Of a stretch of 64,000 nt of DNA, positions 33,593 through 47,273 are shown in pieces; the stretch's first letter is position 1; the number at the start of each line of letters is the position of its first letter. This DNA comes from Hypoxylon rubiginosum (lineage: Eukaryota; Ascomycota; Sordariomycetes; Xylariales; Hypoxylaceae), in assembly GCA_902806565.1 (NCBI GenBank), contig CADCXA010000017.1, positions 167,185 through 231,184 on the forward strand, in the 5' to 3' direction. Under the pieces are notes generated by a model, which ran no database searches, was not told the DNA's origin, and worked only from the letters and a program-made list of their open reading frames with translations. The translations under genes were made by a program, and so were the position numbers.

Positions 33593-34596
33593 AGAGCAAG
33601 GTAAGAGAATCGCTGTGTGGAATTCACCCGAATCTAGAATGGGCTGAGAAGGTCGACGGGAAACCCTGGTGGTCTATGGGCTTCTTTATGAGGGGGTAGC
33701 CATGATGTTGCACGCCACACGTTGACAAGTGAACACGGCGTGTATATTGCTATATCTTGGTATGAGTTGAACCTACTGTTGAAATTTTGGAATTGTTTTC
33801 ATTGTTTTGTCACTTTCATAGTAATAAAGCCATTTATGTTACCGTAGAGTTTGGTTTGAGTGCAATGTATGTTTTCCATTTGGAGATTTGTACCAAGAAA
33901 ATTTCCGGTTGTGAAGTGTCTCTGCTGACTAAGCTAAAATACGTACGTACGTACCTTCTTTAAGATTTCTTATTAAATAAAAGTAGGTAGATTGTTCGGG
34001 GGAATAGCTTCTCAGCCACCCAGTTTATCATTCCACGGAGGGGACACTAACATATTCGTAGATCTTCCTTATAAATTGCCTTTCTGCTAGTAAAGACTAG
34101 GTGGTAGGTATTCACAATTGACCGAGTGAATTAGGAAGAACTAGCTGCGTGACCCGTCCTTCGGCCGGGGGAAAAGGGGGTGCCAACGCCTACGCCACAA
34201 CCAAGCTCAGCTCTGATTGGCTAGCCACACCTCAGCGCACGTCCTTTAAATTCTTTGTAAAATCAATTGATCTATTCCACCACCACTTAAAAATATTAAT
34301 AATTGATATAGCTCGATAGAGCTCATTTTACGTGACCTTTTGATACCATTTGCATTTTTATAGACCTTGTTACGATAGAACCGCAAAGGAAAACGTCGAA
34401 AAGTGCGGGGCGATTCTAAGTATCTGATTGGCCGGTGAAATTGTGGCAGTACTAATGAAATAAAGAGAAGTTGATAGGAAGAACTTGATGATATGTGCTA
34501 CAACGTATGTGTTATGTGTTACAACGTCGAGGATGTCTCTTATAGGATTACCTAATCATAGGGGAATAGTGCTAGTGCAGCGGGGTCAGTACCATG
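33593..34596. other. Intergenic, no gene supported
   Basis: One kb of AT-leaning DNA with an ACGTACGTACGTACC patch near 33940. No RNA gene or mobile element seen. Confidence 0.4.
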
Positions 34597-34681
34597 GCCC
34601 GTGGGTTTTGCTGGATGGGGGCTGATGGGGCGGATGGGGCTGGGGTTAGGGGCTGGGGCTGTTGGGGTTAGGGGCTGACGG
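34597..34681. promoter_or_regulatory. G-run array, possible G-quadruplex, before the Zn2Cys6 gene
   Basis: About ten runs of three to five G within 85 bases on the plus strand, including two copies of GGGGTTAGGGGCTG and one of GGGGCTGATGGGGCGGATGG. Spacers are two to six bases, so intramolecular G-quadruplex folding is possible on the coding strand. It ends about 80 bases before the ATG of the Zn2Cys6 regulator, in its leader or core promoter. A regulatory role is inference. Confidence 0.5.
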
Positions 34682-34762
34682 GTGACAAAGTTCAACTCCT
34701 TCCACCATTTTCTTACCGACCACCGACAATGTGACCGTCGGCTTGACTGCTCCAGCATTGCC

Positions 34763-36919
34763 ATGGACGGACTGGCGTCCTCTCGCAGCAGGCTACAGAC
34801 TACGAAGACGTGCATCGAGTGCATGCGACGCAAAATCAAGTGCAATGGTAACTTGCCTTGCGACAAATGTGTGTATTACCAAGTGCCAACTTGCCAGTAC
34901 CGCCGGCGCAAACAACGAAAGATATCCGCACTGAGGCAAGCATTATGACCTAGGCGTGCCGGCCATATCTAGCTATCATGAGGTAACATTTGAAGTAGTC
35001 CCGTAACCGAGGCCGCAGCTAAGGGCCAAATCGCCGCCGAGGCCCTCGTCGCTAAGCTTTTTCCGGGGTGGGATCTGGCATCATTGGTTGATTTGCCGGC
35101 GGAAGAACTTGTGGAGCTTGCCCGCGACGCGCTTTCGACACAATACAAGAGCCCTTCGGACTCATCGGACCAACCCGTCCTCGGCGGTCCAGAGACTCAA
35201 GGAGAAGAGAATGACGGTGAGCGAGGATGGCAAGAGGTCCGACTTCATGGGGACGAGGTGTGCGACGATGTCAACGGACTATCTCTGAACGTCCATCGCC
35301 GCTCTTACCTGGGATCAAGTTCAATACATGCTGTCTTTCGCGCAATGTTCCACGTAAAACCGTCCCTGCAGTGGGAACTGCAGAGCAGCATCATCCCGAA
35401 AGAAGCCGCCATAGCCCAGAGTGCCAATGTCTCACCCGCTCCTTGGACGCGCTCCTATCACAACGTCCCACCGGCTTTGGAAGAAGAGACGGCCATCAAC
35501 GCCTACTTTGCCCACATCCATGGTATTGTGCCCATCCTCGACGAGCCCTACTTCCGCGAGGCGTGGCGGCGCGGACAACGATGTGACCGCCCTTGGCTGG
35601 CCCTCCTCAACATGGTCCTCGTATTGGGCTCTCTGGCTGTCGGCGATGACGAGAGCTCAGGCATCTATTATACACGTGCGCAAGCCTATCTCGATTTCGA
35701 GCTTCTAGCCACCGGCTGTCTGGAGAGCCTCCAGGCACTCTGCCTGCTAGGTGGACTATATTTACACTACAAGAACTCGCCTAACATGGCGTACGCTGTC
35801 ATGGGCCTGGCTTACCGCATTGCCATCGGGCTGGGTTTGCATCTCCGGCCGGCCGGCCCCGCGCCCGGGAACAATAGCGCGCAAGAAGCTTCGGGCGGGC
35901 CCTGGAGGCCGCACATCCGCCGACAAATCTGGTGGAGTCTATTCTGCCTCGACACTTGGGGGTCCATGACCCTGGGCCGGCCGACGTTGGGCCGTTGGGA
36001 TCCAACGACTATGAACGTGCAACCTGTTATCGTGGCCGCTGGTAACGTGGAGAGGACACCGCCGAGCGACGCCGCACTCTCGCTTGAATCCGCTCGCGCC
36101 TTCTGCCTAATCGCGACCAAGGTACAGGACCGGCTGGCGCAGTTCTCGCCTATGAGCGTCGCCGAGATTGTGGCGTTCGATACCGAAGTGCAGAGCTGGT
36201 ACCGAGGGCTACCCCCCGCGTTCCTCGACCTCGATAGGTGTCCTGCATCGCTGCTCTCGGCGCAGTACATCATGAGGAACCGGTACTTCAATCTGCGGCT
36301 TCTGTTATTCCGGTCCGTTCTACTTCGTTATGCGCACGCTAAGGTTCCCCTAGAGTCTCTCCCCACCAGAGACCGAGAGGCCGTCCGGATGTGTCGCGAT
36401 ATTGCCTGCGAGGCCATCGACCAAGTCTTCCTGTCGGGGCAAAGTCTGAACAAGATATTGGTCTGCAACGCGGTGTGGTACTTGTATCAAGCCTCTATGG
36501 TGCTACTTCTCAGCATCATGGTCGATTCCGACCATTTCGAAAATCCTAAATGGCGCGCTGCCGTGGAGAGAGCACTCTCGCTCCTGTCCGATGCAATGCC
36601 GTGGTCTAGGGCCGCTGTGCGCTCGAAGCGAGTCGTGGAGAGCCTGTTTCGTATATGTACTACTACTGCGGCATCCCCAAGTAATGCTCCCAACACAGGC
36701 CGCTCAGGGGACCTGCCTGACGACTCTCTTTGGAATTTCCTCGACCTCGATACATTCACGGATGAAGGTATGTCTATGTGCACGGAAAATCGGGAGATCT
36801 CACCACGACTCGATCCTTGGGCGCGAAATTGCTAACGTAGTATATCCTTAGGCTGGACTGGGCATGCGAGTGAAGGGATAGATTGGACCGAGATGGACTA
36901 TAACCAATTTGGGGCATAA
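34763..36919 (+). CDS. Zn2Cys6 transcription factor with fungal-specific domain
   Basis: Model: 34763-34935, 34996-36767, 36852-36919, about 670 aa. The N-terminal zinc cluster is complete: CIECMRRKIKC, then CDKC and CQY, with the basic linker YRRRKQRK. The central fungal-specific domain is recognisable (YFAHIHGIVPILDEPYFREA, RIAIGLGLHL, RRQIWWSLFCLDTWGSMTLG, then RPTLG). Such proteins bind CGG-type sites as dimers and control nearby pathway genes. Intron 2 is canonical (GTATGT to TTAG). Intron 1 has no GT donor before the stop; the best join is a GC-AG intron (CTGAG, then GCAAGC), which restores phase, so residues around the join are uncertain. The next gene is a beta-mannosidase and the group ends with a sugar transporter, so local control of that cluster is a reasonable guess. 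Confidence 0.85.
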
Positions 36920-37161
36920 TATTTATGCGGAGGGTTCTAAGCGTACAGACTAAGATTCGACAGCCGCCCGAGCCGGGGACGGATAGTGCTTGTGCTGGTA
37001 ACTTGAAAGCAGATACAAGAATGACACAGGAACCTCTCTATTGAATACGCGAGGAACAAAATAATCGGCTTCGAAACATAATCTACGGGTACGTTCTTGG
37101 ACGCTGCGGTATGCTAACAACTATCTACAATCAAGCCTGGTTAGGTTCCTATAATGAAAAT

Positions 37162-40086
37162 TCATACGTGCCCGTTTGTCAACCCGTTCGTCACCTCGTT
37201 TGCCAAGCCGTCGTTTATCCCCAAATATGTCCACTCTAATTCGTCGTGCTCCCCGAGCCCCTCGACATCTACCGCGTATTCTTCCCCTGTTACAATGTCG
37301 AACCCGTTATCGCTAAACGTCAGGCCGTGCCGCTCCGTGAAAATCAGTCCCTTCGTCGGCCTGGACGTGGTAATCTCGATCTTAGCGCGAGACTCGGCGA
37401 GTCGAACCTGCAAGCCGCGGTCCTCCCGGAACGAAAAGTGCTTGAGAGGCTGCGGCCAGTCTACGTCTCGCGCCATGACAGAACTGCCCGGCAGAATAAT
37501 CTTAGCCGATATTATATATGCATCGCGGGCTGGTGGGTTGGTGAGCGGAGCTCCCTTGTACACTATGGTCGTACCGTTAGGCTTGATGCCTGCAATGAGG
37601 TGCTGCCGTGGAGGCAGGACGTCGAGGCCAGTTCGAATCGATACGAATCGCAACTCGAACTCCAACGTGCCTTGGCTAACATCAAGCAGATGCGCAGTCG
37701 CTAGACTTCCATCGCACGCAATCCAGGCATCGAATTCGCACGATTCCGCTGGTCGGGCATGGGCTTTCGTCCAGTCGTAGTGAGTACGCACTACTCCTAC
37801 CGTGATAGGCTCGAGGTCGCGCTTGATGGTGTAAAAGGCGGCTTTCTTCAAGCGCGACGAGTCGACTAGCGCCCACGACGAGACAGGCCAGAGGTCGTTT
37901 AGCTGCCAGACCAAGGCGCCGCCACACCATCGGGAATTCTTGCTTCCCCAGTCTCGGCGCCAGCCGCGGTATGCGTAGTGCATGGCTTCTGATTGTAGAA
38001 GGTGCGAAAGATATACCCAGTTCTAAAAAATTTCCGGGTCATGTCAGCAAAACCTCCAAGATTACACATAGCCAAAGGGCTCTGACGACTACTCCTTATA
38101 CGCACTTTCAAGCTCGAATCCGCGGCCATGAAGTTGTTTCTGATGTAAGTCGCCAGCCGTTGCTCGTGATCTCGACATTTATTGTGAAAATCCATCGTGG
38201 CTGACTGCGGGTGTCTTTCGGAGATTTCGGTCACGAACTGATCGATAGTACTCAGGTGCGGGAATGACTGCATGCCGAACTCGCTGTTGAAGCGGCCACC
38301 AATCTGGGGGTAGTCTTGATACCGGCGCATGGCTACATGCCAGACTGTAGATTTCACCGAGTTAATGGCCACCTGCTGAAGCCGCCAGCCAGGATGGGAA
38401 AACTGACCATTCCATTGATGGAGATCTCCCGTCGTCCTGTCCCAAGAAGTGATGGGCCGGCCATCGTTCCACGGACTATCAGGACGATAGCTGACGGAGG
38501 GAGCCTCTTCTTCGACCACTTTCGGCAATAGATATTGGTATATGTAGCGTGAGGGAAACGAGGTCTTGAGCCAAGACTGTGGGTCTTTGTCCTCCCAGTC
38601 GTACGAAAGCCCAAAATGCTCTTGGATGTAATGATTCTCGTTCCCGCCGGCATATATTACTATGGACGGATGATGGCACAACCGACGTACATTTTGCCTT
38701 GCTTCTAACTCCACGGATTCTAAGAACGTCGGGTACGCTGGATAGGAGCCGCAGGCAAACATAAAATCCTGCCACACGAGAATTCCTAATTCGTCGCAGA
38801 TGTCGTAAAATGAGGACTCTTCGTAATAACCTCCACCCCACACCCTGTTCAGCGCAGATTAGTTCTTTTCCTAAATAGGGGGATATTAAGAGGATATATA
38901 TGCCTCGTCATAATTTGATTACCCCGAATCATCAACGTCAGCCACTCTCGATAGTCATCAGATGAGACCTTCGGAGGAAACATGTCCGCCGGAATCCAGC
39001 ACGACCCCCCGGCGAAAACATCTACTCCGTTGATACGAAAGTAGAAAGATTTCCCAAGGTCGTCATCTTCTCGGATTAGCTCTGCATTCCGGAAACCAAT
39101 CCTCTTGGTCACGACGTGCGCTGAGATCCCACCCTCGAGCAACTCGACCTGGACAAGGTACCGGTGCTGGCCACCGTAGCCGTGGGGATCCCAGAGATAT
39201 GGATCTCGCAGCGCAAAATGCACTTCCGCAAGACCGCCCAGACCAACTTCGCACAGGTTTTCAGAGACCAGACCCCCTTGTGGATCGTGAAAAGTAATCT
39301 TGGCGTGGCTGCTAGCCGTCGCCCCGTCTATTCGTGTCGAGATTGTGCCTTGGCAATACTTCAAGCTCTCATCCAGCGAATAACGGATGGTAACATCGTC
39401 GATCTGGCTCTGGAACGTCTCGAGTCGCACCGGTCGCCACGGGCCGGCTGTCACCAGCGTCGGGCCCCAGTCCCAACCCCAGTGGTATTGCGCTTTCCGC
39501 ACGGCCATGCGCTCATCGCCGCCCAACGTGCCGACGAACCGGTGCTCGGGATGGGCTTCCACAATTGCGCGGCCACGTGCGGTAGCCGAGTCGAAGTCGA
39601 TCTGGAGCGTGTTCTTCCCCTGTAGCTGCGCACTATCCCGGCGCCGCTCGATTGCCTCGGTGATGTCGACGCGGTACGCGAGGAACATGTTATCGCACTC
39701 TAGGATGACCGTTCCATTGAGGCTGACTGTTGCAAAAGTGTCTAGCCCTTCAAAGACGATATTTACGCGGTGGCTACCGCCCTGCGACGATCTAGGCGGA
39801 GAAGCGAAGGTGCAGCGGTAGCTCCAGCGCTCCTCACCCACCCACTGGACGTCCAGCTCGTTCATGTCATGAGAAGGGTCCGGGATCCTTGCTCTGGGTC
39901 AGTTACTAATATGCTATACATAAACAACAACGAAAAGACGAGATGAACGTACTTCTTATTGTCTATTAAGTCTATGTGAACAACGCTCGGCACCCTAGCG
40001 ACCGGTAGCCACGCATCCGGGCTCGGGTCCTCGGTCCGTTTGAACTCCCATCCTGTCCGGAGTTCTTGCGTAGAGAAAATTACCAT
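37162..40086 (-). CDS. mndB: Beta-mannosidase, GH2 (cytosolic B type)
   Basis: Five exons (39953-40086, 38904-39893, 38408-38844, 38106-38344, 37162-38022) give about 886 aa. The enzyme removes terminal beta-mannose from manno-oligosaccharides. No signal peptide, as in the intracellular B-type enzymes. Domains in order: GH2 sugar-binding (WEFKRTEDPSPDAWLPV, NELDVQWVGEERWSYR), YHWGWDWGP, the immunoglobulin-like middle domain, and the TIM barrel with WGGGYYEES, acid/base Glu in IYAGGNENH (about 444), nucleophile Glu in GGRFNSEFGM (about 542), then YRGWRRDWG and GGALVWQLNDLWP. Two introns need care: a GC-AG one at 38845-38903 that restores GNQIMTRVWGGG, and a 63-nt stop-free intron at 38345-38407 whose removal gives the conserved HQWNVWH. 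Confidence 0.93.
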
Positions 40087-40566
40087 AGCTGTCAGCAGAC
40101 GGTAGACTTATGGAACACTGCTACGGGGAAGGAAGGAAAAACCACCTTCATAAATACTTTGAGGTGGTTACTCGTATGCTACCCGTAGAGGACCAGGGCG
40201 AAGAACTTTCGCATCGTCGATGTACTTGCCATCGCCATTAACAACTTCAATATAAGACCCCGAGTCCCCAAACACCCAGAAACCAAGGTTTCTCCCCTAA
40301 GTCATCTTAGCAACAAGTCCTGCTTACGCTAGCACGGGATTACACACGGTCTTACTGCGCCGAACCCTAGTACGGAATTCGCCAGGGCCCTTGCAAATAT
40401 TGAGTCTTGGACTCGGTTCTAGAATCATTGCGGCTGACGAAAAATTACCGTGGCAGTGCGGTTGGCGTATTGAAAGGTGTATTTAAAGGCGTAGCTATGG
40501 TCATCGAAGACAGTTCATACCCAGGCAGTGAGTCTACGAAGTTAAACACGAATCATTGACTTAATC
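40087..40566. promoter_or_regulatory. Divergent promoter, beta-mannosidase and carboxylesterase
   Basis: 480 bases separate the two divergent starts, so they probably share an upstream region. No pair of CGG triplets with a clear regulator spacing could be singled out by eye. Confidence 0.45.
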
Positions 40567-42380
<1,814 letters not shown>

Positions 42381-42777
42381 GCGGAATCGAGGGGGAGTTT
42401 GGAAGAAACGAAAGTAGCTCCGAACTTGATAAAGGCCTGTAAATTTCTTCAGGTGTTGAAAATCATCTACCTACCTAATATATGTATTATAAATGAACCT
42501 TTAGGTGTTCTTCGGTTTAAAAACTTCAAGTTCAAGTCTCTTAATAGAGCCAACTGCCGGGCAACCGATTTACGATAAATCTACTGCTGCTGTGATGTTC
42601 TCTCTACTCGCGATCAACTATTATTATCTTACACCTGACAACGTTTAACTATGGCCACTTGCTAGGCAAGGATTTTCTTATTCATTAGAGTATTTAATTT
42701 CGCAATCATCGGGCTTCAAGTCGATTAATTGCTACCTACTAAATGAAAGCCCCAGCAAGGGAGATAGGGAGGCTAGC
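42381..42777. other. Convergent 3' intergenic
   Basis: 397 bases between the 3' ends of the carboxylesterase and the sugar transporter; AT-leaning, nothing recognised. Confidence 0.5.
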
Positions 42778-44412
42778 CTAAGCAGTCTCCTTCTGCGACA
42801 CTTCCTTAGTCATGTTAACGGCCTCATCTACCGACTCCTTACGGACCAGCGATGCCGCGCGCGGGTTCTTCTGCTGGAAGATGAAGTTCATCTCCTCGAG
42901 CGTGCGGCCCCGCGTCTCCACCATGAAGAAGTAGTAAAAGACAGCCTGCAGCGAGCAGGTGGCGATCCAGATGCCGTACGTCCTCCAGCCGATCTGCTCG
43001 AGGGCGATGGGCGTCGCGAACAGGTTGACCAGCGACGCGGCGCTCACCGCCATGGTGACGAAGGCGATGCCCTTGCCGCGCTGCTCGTAGTCGAGGCACT
43101 CGACCGCGTACAGCTGCTGCAGCGGCGTGTAGGCGAACGAGAAGACGACGGCGACCAGGAAGATGAAGAAGACCGAAGCGTCCGCCGACGCTACGTCGTT
43201 CTCGCCGCTGGCGTCGTACTGCTGCGTGCATACGAGCATGCCCACCCAGGCCAGCGTTAAGCTGGCGCAGCACCCGATCAGCAGCTTGCGGCGGCCGAAG
43301 CGGTCCATTAAGCTGCCGCCGGTAATAGCGGCCACGCCCGACGCCACGGCGATGCCGATGTTGATGTCGAGTACATCGTTGACAGTCCGGATTCCCGACG
43401 TGGTCAACACAGCGGGCAGGAAGTACGAGACGCTGGCCTGACCGCTCCACTGCGCAAACATGGGAATGGCCGTGGCGCATAGGAGCACGCGGTAGAGCGC
43501 GGCGCGCGACTTGAACAGGGCGCTGTAGTCCCACCAGCGCTTGTCGGCGCCGTCCAGGTTGAGCTCCTCCTCGAATTCTCGCATCTGCAAGCGCACGTAG
43601 ATCGAGTCCGGGTTGTCGTCGCCGTGGTACTTGGTGACGACCTCGCGGCACTCCTGCGCGTGCCCGTGCGTGAACAGCCACCGCGGGGACTCGGGGAAGA
43701 AAGGGCAGCTCGCGAGCAGGATCACGGGCAGGGCGGCCTGGAGACAGGTGGGCACCAGCCAGGAGGTGCTGGAGGAGTAATCGACGCAGCCGCGCAGGAC
43801 CACGGCGGCGAGGAAGTAGCCGACGTAGTAGAAGCAGTTGAACAGGCCGCCGAGGACGCCGCGGAGGGTCGGGTGCGCGATCTCGACGATGTACGCGGGG
43901 GCGATGCTGGCGACGCCGCTGCCGAACCCGAGGAAGAAACGGCCGGCCAGATACTGCGGGAGCGACTTGGACGTGGCCTGGATGACGGTCCCCACGATGA
44001 CCACGACGCACGCGATCATGATGCCGACGCGGCGGCCCCAGGTGTCGCCCAGGGGCCCCACGAAGGGCAGCGCGCACACGGAGCCGATGGAGAACATGGT
44101 CGTCAGCAGGCCCGCCTTCGCGCCCAGGATCGAGGCGTCGAACTGCGACTGGAAGGCCGGGAAGTCCAGCATGGCGCCCATCAGCGAGGCGTCGTACCCG
44201 AGCATGCTGGCGGCCAGGAAAATGACGCCGCAGATGCCGTATAGCTGCAGCATGCGCTTACTGCGCGTGTTGACGGGTTCGAGACGCTGTGCGACCTCCA
44301 TCGCCGCCACGCCCCTGATGGAGTGAAGAAGCTCGGCTTGCACGATGTGCGTGTCCTCGACGAGGCCTACGGGTTGGGCGTCTTTCTCCATGGCTGACGA
44401 TGTTGTTGTCAT
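42778..44412 (-). CDS. MFS sugar transporter (lactose-permease-like)
   Basis: Intronless, 544 aa from the ATG for MTTTSSAMEK; the frame is open upstream only from a GTG. Twelve membrane segments of the sugar-porter type. Motifs in order: LYGICGVIFLAASMLGYDAS in helix 1, GDTWGRR in the loop after helix 2, AGRFFLGFGSG, AHPTLRG, PESPRWL after helix 6, GGSLMDRFGRRKLLIG after helix 8, and VETRGRTLEEM at the end. The overall pattern is that of fungal LAC12/lactose-permease-like hexose or disaccharide porters in the plasma membrane. Next to a cytosolic beta-mannosidase, import of mannobiose or other small mannosides is an attractive guess; the substrate is not decided by the sequence. Confidence 0.93.
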   Translation of the reverse strand: MTTTSSAMEKDAQPVGLVEDTHIVQAELLHSIRGVAAMEVAQRLEPVNTRSKRMLQLYGICGVIFLAASMLGYDASLMGAMLDFPAFQSQFDASILGAKAGLLTTMFSIGSVCALPFVGPLGDTWGRRVGIMIACVVVIVGTVIQATSKSLPQYLAGRFFLGFGSGVASIAPAYIVEIAHPTLRGVLGGLFNCFYYVGYFLAAVVLRGCVDYSSSTSWLVPTCLQAALPVILLASCPFFPESPRWLFTHGHAQECREVVTKYHGDDNPDSIYVRLQMREFEEELNLDGADKRWWDYSALFKSRAALYRVLLCATAIPMFAQWSGQASVSYFLPAVLTTSGIRTVNDVLDINIGIAVASGVAAITGGSLMDRFGRRKLLIGCCASLTLAWVGMLVCTQQYDASGENDVASADASVFFIFLVAVVFSFAYTPLQQLYAVECLDYEQRGKGIAFVTMAVSAASLVNLFATPIALEQIGWRTYGIWIATCSLQAVFYYFFMVETRGRTLEEMNFIFQQKNPRAASLVRKESVDEAVNMTKEVSQKETA

Positions 44413-45019
44413 GACGGTGACTATGAGTGAGGCATAGGTAACCTGTGAAGAAGATAAGGTTCGATGTAAAGGGGTCACACAGCGATGCAGCCCCAGATTA
44501 TGTACCCCAGATAAAGGGCAGCCGCCATAGCATCTAGAACGCGGGACCCCACCAAGTCAGGGGATAAGTTCAATAAAGCGAATCAATAAAACAGATAATA
44601 AATCAGGGGTTCTCGATCACGATACCAAGTCCGTGTCGTCGGGAGTGAGTGTACACTGCTAACACTAGTGCGATTCATTTCCCCGTCTATAATCCCGTCT
44701 TAGCTTCCGAGCTGAGACGGGCGTTTCCCGATCCATCTTCGGGTATTACTTGGCGCGTAAGCAACCATGTTTAGGACAGGGATAGCAGCTGAGGGGGGCG
44801 TCGGGGACACTTCCTCGTGCGTCCCCGAATCCCGAATCGTCATCGGACGGGTGGTCCCGACAAGCTTCCCCGACTTCAATAATCTAAGACACACCTCCAT
44901 ACGATTAGAAGACCGCCCTGTCGTTCAGGGGGCTTATCATCTAGAACTGCTATAGCTTTAGTGGTAATAAAAACTTGGAGATCACCTCATTTTCAAATCG
45001 CTCGCTCTATACCTCTACC
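44413..45019. other. Divergent intergenic
   Basis: 607 bases between the transporter and the beta-lactamase-like gene starts. Contains a short near-palindromic patch GTCGGGGACACTTCC / GTCCCCGAATCCC around 44799-44833. No gene. Confidence 0.45.
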
Positions 45020-46380
45020 ATGGTTTCCTTGGACGAATTCCTCGTCGAGGCGACCACTGCCGGCCCTGGACTACAGCGACGCTTACCAGGGTGTGTCCTC
45101 GCGGCGTATAAAGATGGCATGTAAATTCCAGTGAGATGAAGGTGGCACCAAGCTAATCTTGTGTCCAAAAGGTGCGACGCATTATAAATCTTTTGGCACC
45201 AAATCTCTCAACCCTAACTCGCTGTGCTTCAACGAGCCCCTCTCTATTGACACCTGCATGTGGGTTGCATCATGCACAAAGCTCATGACGGCCATCGCAG
45301 CGCTGCAGTGCGTGGAGAAGGGGCTTCTAAACCTCGACGACGATATCTCCACCGTGTTACCAGAGTGGAAAGAGCGAGAAGTCCTGTTGGGATTTGATGA
45401 GGCCACCGGCTCGCCCCTCTTGGAGAAGGCTGAGGGCAAAATCTCCCTGCGAATGCTCCTCACGCACAGTAGTGGGCTGGGGTATACCTTTATGGAACCC
45501 CAACTCGCGCGATATATCAAGTACAAGACGGAACGGGGATGGAAGATTGAGTCGGAGCTGCTGGTACGTTAACCTTTCCCGACACGACCCATTGGCCGGT
45601 TATATTCATCTATACCCGCAGTGTCCCAACGATCCTGTTCCCCTGCTCTTCAACCCCGGTACTTCTTGGAAGTACGGCATCGGCAGCGACTGGGCCGGCA
45701 AGATGGTCGAGCGCGTCACGGGCCTCAGCCTGGGCGACTTCATGTACCAAAACATCTGGCAGCCTCTCGGCATGACCTTGACCAGCTTCCGCCTGCTCGA
45801 GCGTCCCGACATCCAAGCCCGCCAAGCCGACCTCTCCGTCCGCGGCGCAGGCGGGGCTGTCTTCCCGCACCCGGCACCCTTCATGCCCGTGGACACGCCG
45901 ACCGACCACGGCGGCGGCGGCGTGTACAGCTGCCCGCGCGACTTCATCAAGGTGCTCGTCGCCTGCGTCACTAGCGACCCGAAACTGCTAACCCCGGCGA
46001 GCTACGACTTGCTGTGCGAGCCGAGCCTGTCGGCCGAGTCGGCCGCCAATCTGAATGAGACGCGGAAGGCCATGTACGCGGCGGCCGACGCGGCGGTCGA
46101 GGCGATGGGGCTACGCATGCCCATCCCGGCGCCGACGCATATGAGCTGGGCGCCTGGCGGCATGGTGGTCACGAAAGACGTGCCCGGCGGGCGGAAAGCG
46201 GGCAGTATCTCGTGGGGCGGGCTGCCGAACCTGAGCTGGGTGGTGGACCGGGCGTCGGGCGTAGCCTTGCTCTACGCAAGCCAACTGTTACCGCCGGGGG
46301 ATAAGCTGACGGCGCAGGTAGTCAGGCAGCTGGAGGCAGAGGTATATAGCGGCAAGTTTTTCGAGGGTAAGCTTGGATAA
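45020..46380 (+). CDS. Class C beta-lactamase-like serine hydrolase (EstB type)
   Basis: Exons 45020-45116, 45172-45563 and 45622-46380 give 415 aa. The protein has the serine-hydrolase fold shared by class C beta-lactamases, DD-peptidases and EstB esterases; fungal members include esterases and polyketide-pathway acyl or thioester enzymes. The SxxK motif is SCTK in WVASCTKLMTAI (Ser about 66, Lys about 69). RMLLTHSSGLGY and the Tyr motif in SWKYGIGSDWAG (Tyr about 181) follow, then SWGGLPNLSW near the end. No signal peptide, so probably cytosolic. Intron 2 is canonical. Intron 1 works in frame only with a GC donor (GATG, then GCATGT), giving KDGATHYKSFG; a GT donor two codons on leaves the frame broken. 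Confidence 0.85.
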
Positions 46381-46909
46381 AGGTGTACCAATGGGAAACT
46401 GCCCAGAATCATTGCTCTGCTAGTAGTCGACAGGCAGGAAAAAGCGTACTTATCAGTAAGCCCGAGGTTAGAAAATCAAGTCGATGCCCACATGATGAGT
46501 AGGCAAACTTGTCAAAAGTCTGGCCGGCCGAACTCTCTGATAGAATAAGATAGACCTGGCATCCCTCATAACGCAACTGTGACAGCATTTGATAGCTTAG
46601 GAGACGTCAATTCAACCCATGCTGACAAGGGAAGATGTGTGCATTGCTATGGGCCACGGTCTTCTCGAACCTACCCCAGCCATTCGAGGTCCAGAATAAC
46701 ACGTTCGAGGAGGCTGTCTCGAGTGGATTTTGGGCTTGAGCACGGATTCGGTAGTCAGCGATAAGTACATATTGCCTCAGAATTCATGTCAAATTGTAAA
46801 GAGAAGAGCAGGTTGAACGTTGATCGCCGTGTTTGTTAGGCCAGCCACAGGCTGTGTAACCATACTGTTGAGACACGTTTATCCGCGCCGATGATGAAAC
46901 CTCCGCTGT
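46381..46909. other. Last normal-composition stretch
   Basis: Ordinary base composition, no supportable gene; the small 46579-46764 frame has no features. It ends where the AT-rich block begins. Confidence 0.45.
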
Positions 46910-46985
46910 AAATTTACGCTAAACCGCCAAAGTGATAAAAGTGCCAAGTTCGCTAAATCCGCTAAACCTGCTAAACTTGTAAAAT
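46910..46985. repeat. Degenerate CGCTAAA repeats at the edge of the AT block
   Basis: Imperfect repeats of about 10 bases: CGCTAAACCG, CGCTAAATCC, GCTAAACCT and GCTAAACTT, with AAAGTG/AAAAGTGCC between them. They form the transition from normal to extremely AT-rich sequence. Confidence 0.6.
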
Positions 46986-47175
46986 AAGTTAAAATTATAA
47001 TATATATAATTTTTATATTATATAAATATACTGGGTTTTTAATAAATTAATATATTTTATTAATTTAAATTATAAAAAACTTATAATAATTAATTATAAT
47101 TATATTTAAACTTAAAATTAAATTTATTATATTTATAAAATATTTATAATAATATTTAAATTATTATAAAACTGT

Positions 47176-47273
47176 TATTAAATTATTATTAAATTATTAT
47201 TAAATTATTATTAAATTATTATTAAATTATAATTAAATTATTATTAAATTATAATTAAATTATTATTAAATTA
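47176..47273. repeat. 11-bp AT-only tandem array
   Basis: About nine copies of ATTAAATTATT, two with ATAATT instead of TTATT. A simple satellite just inside the AT block. Confidence 0.85.

Noticed and set aside
38881..38914. AT-AC (U12-type) intron suggested by ATATCCTC in the beta-mannosidase
   Set aside because: Phase does not fit; the GC-AG join fits phase and restores the conserved GNQxMxRVWGGG motif.
42839..44244. 412- and 206-codon Arg-rich frames overlapping the transporter
   Set aside because: Shadow frames caused by high third-position GC; the MFS frame carries all family motifs.
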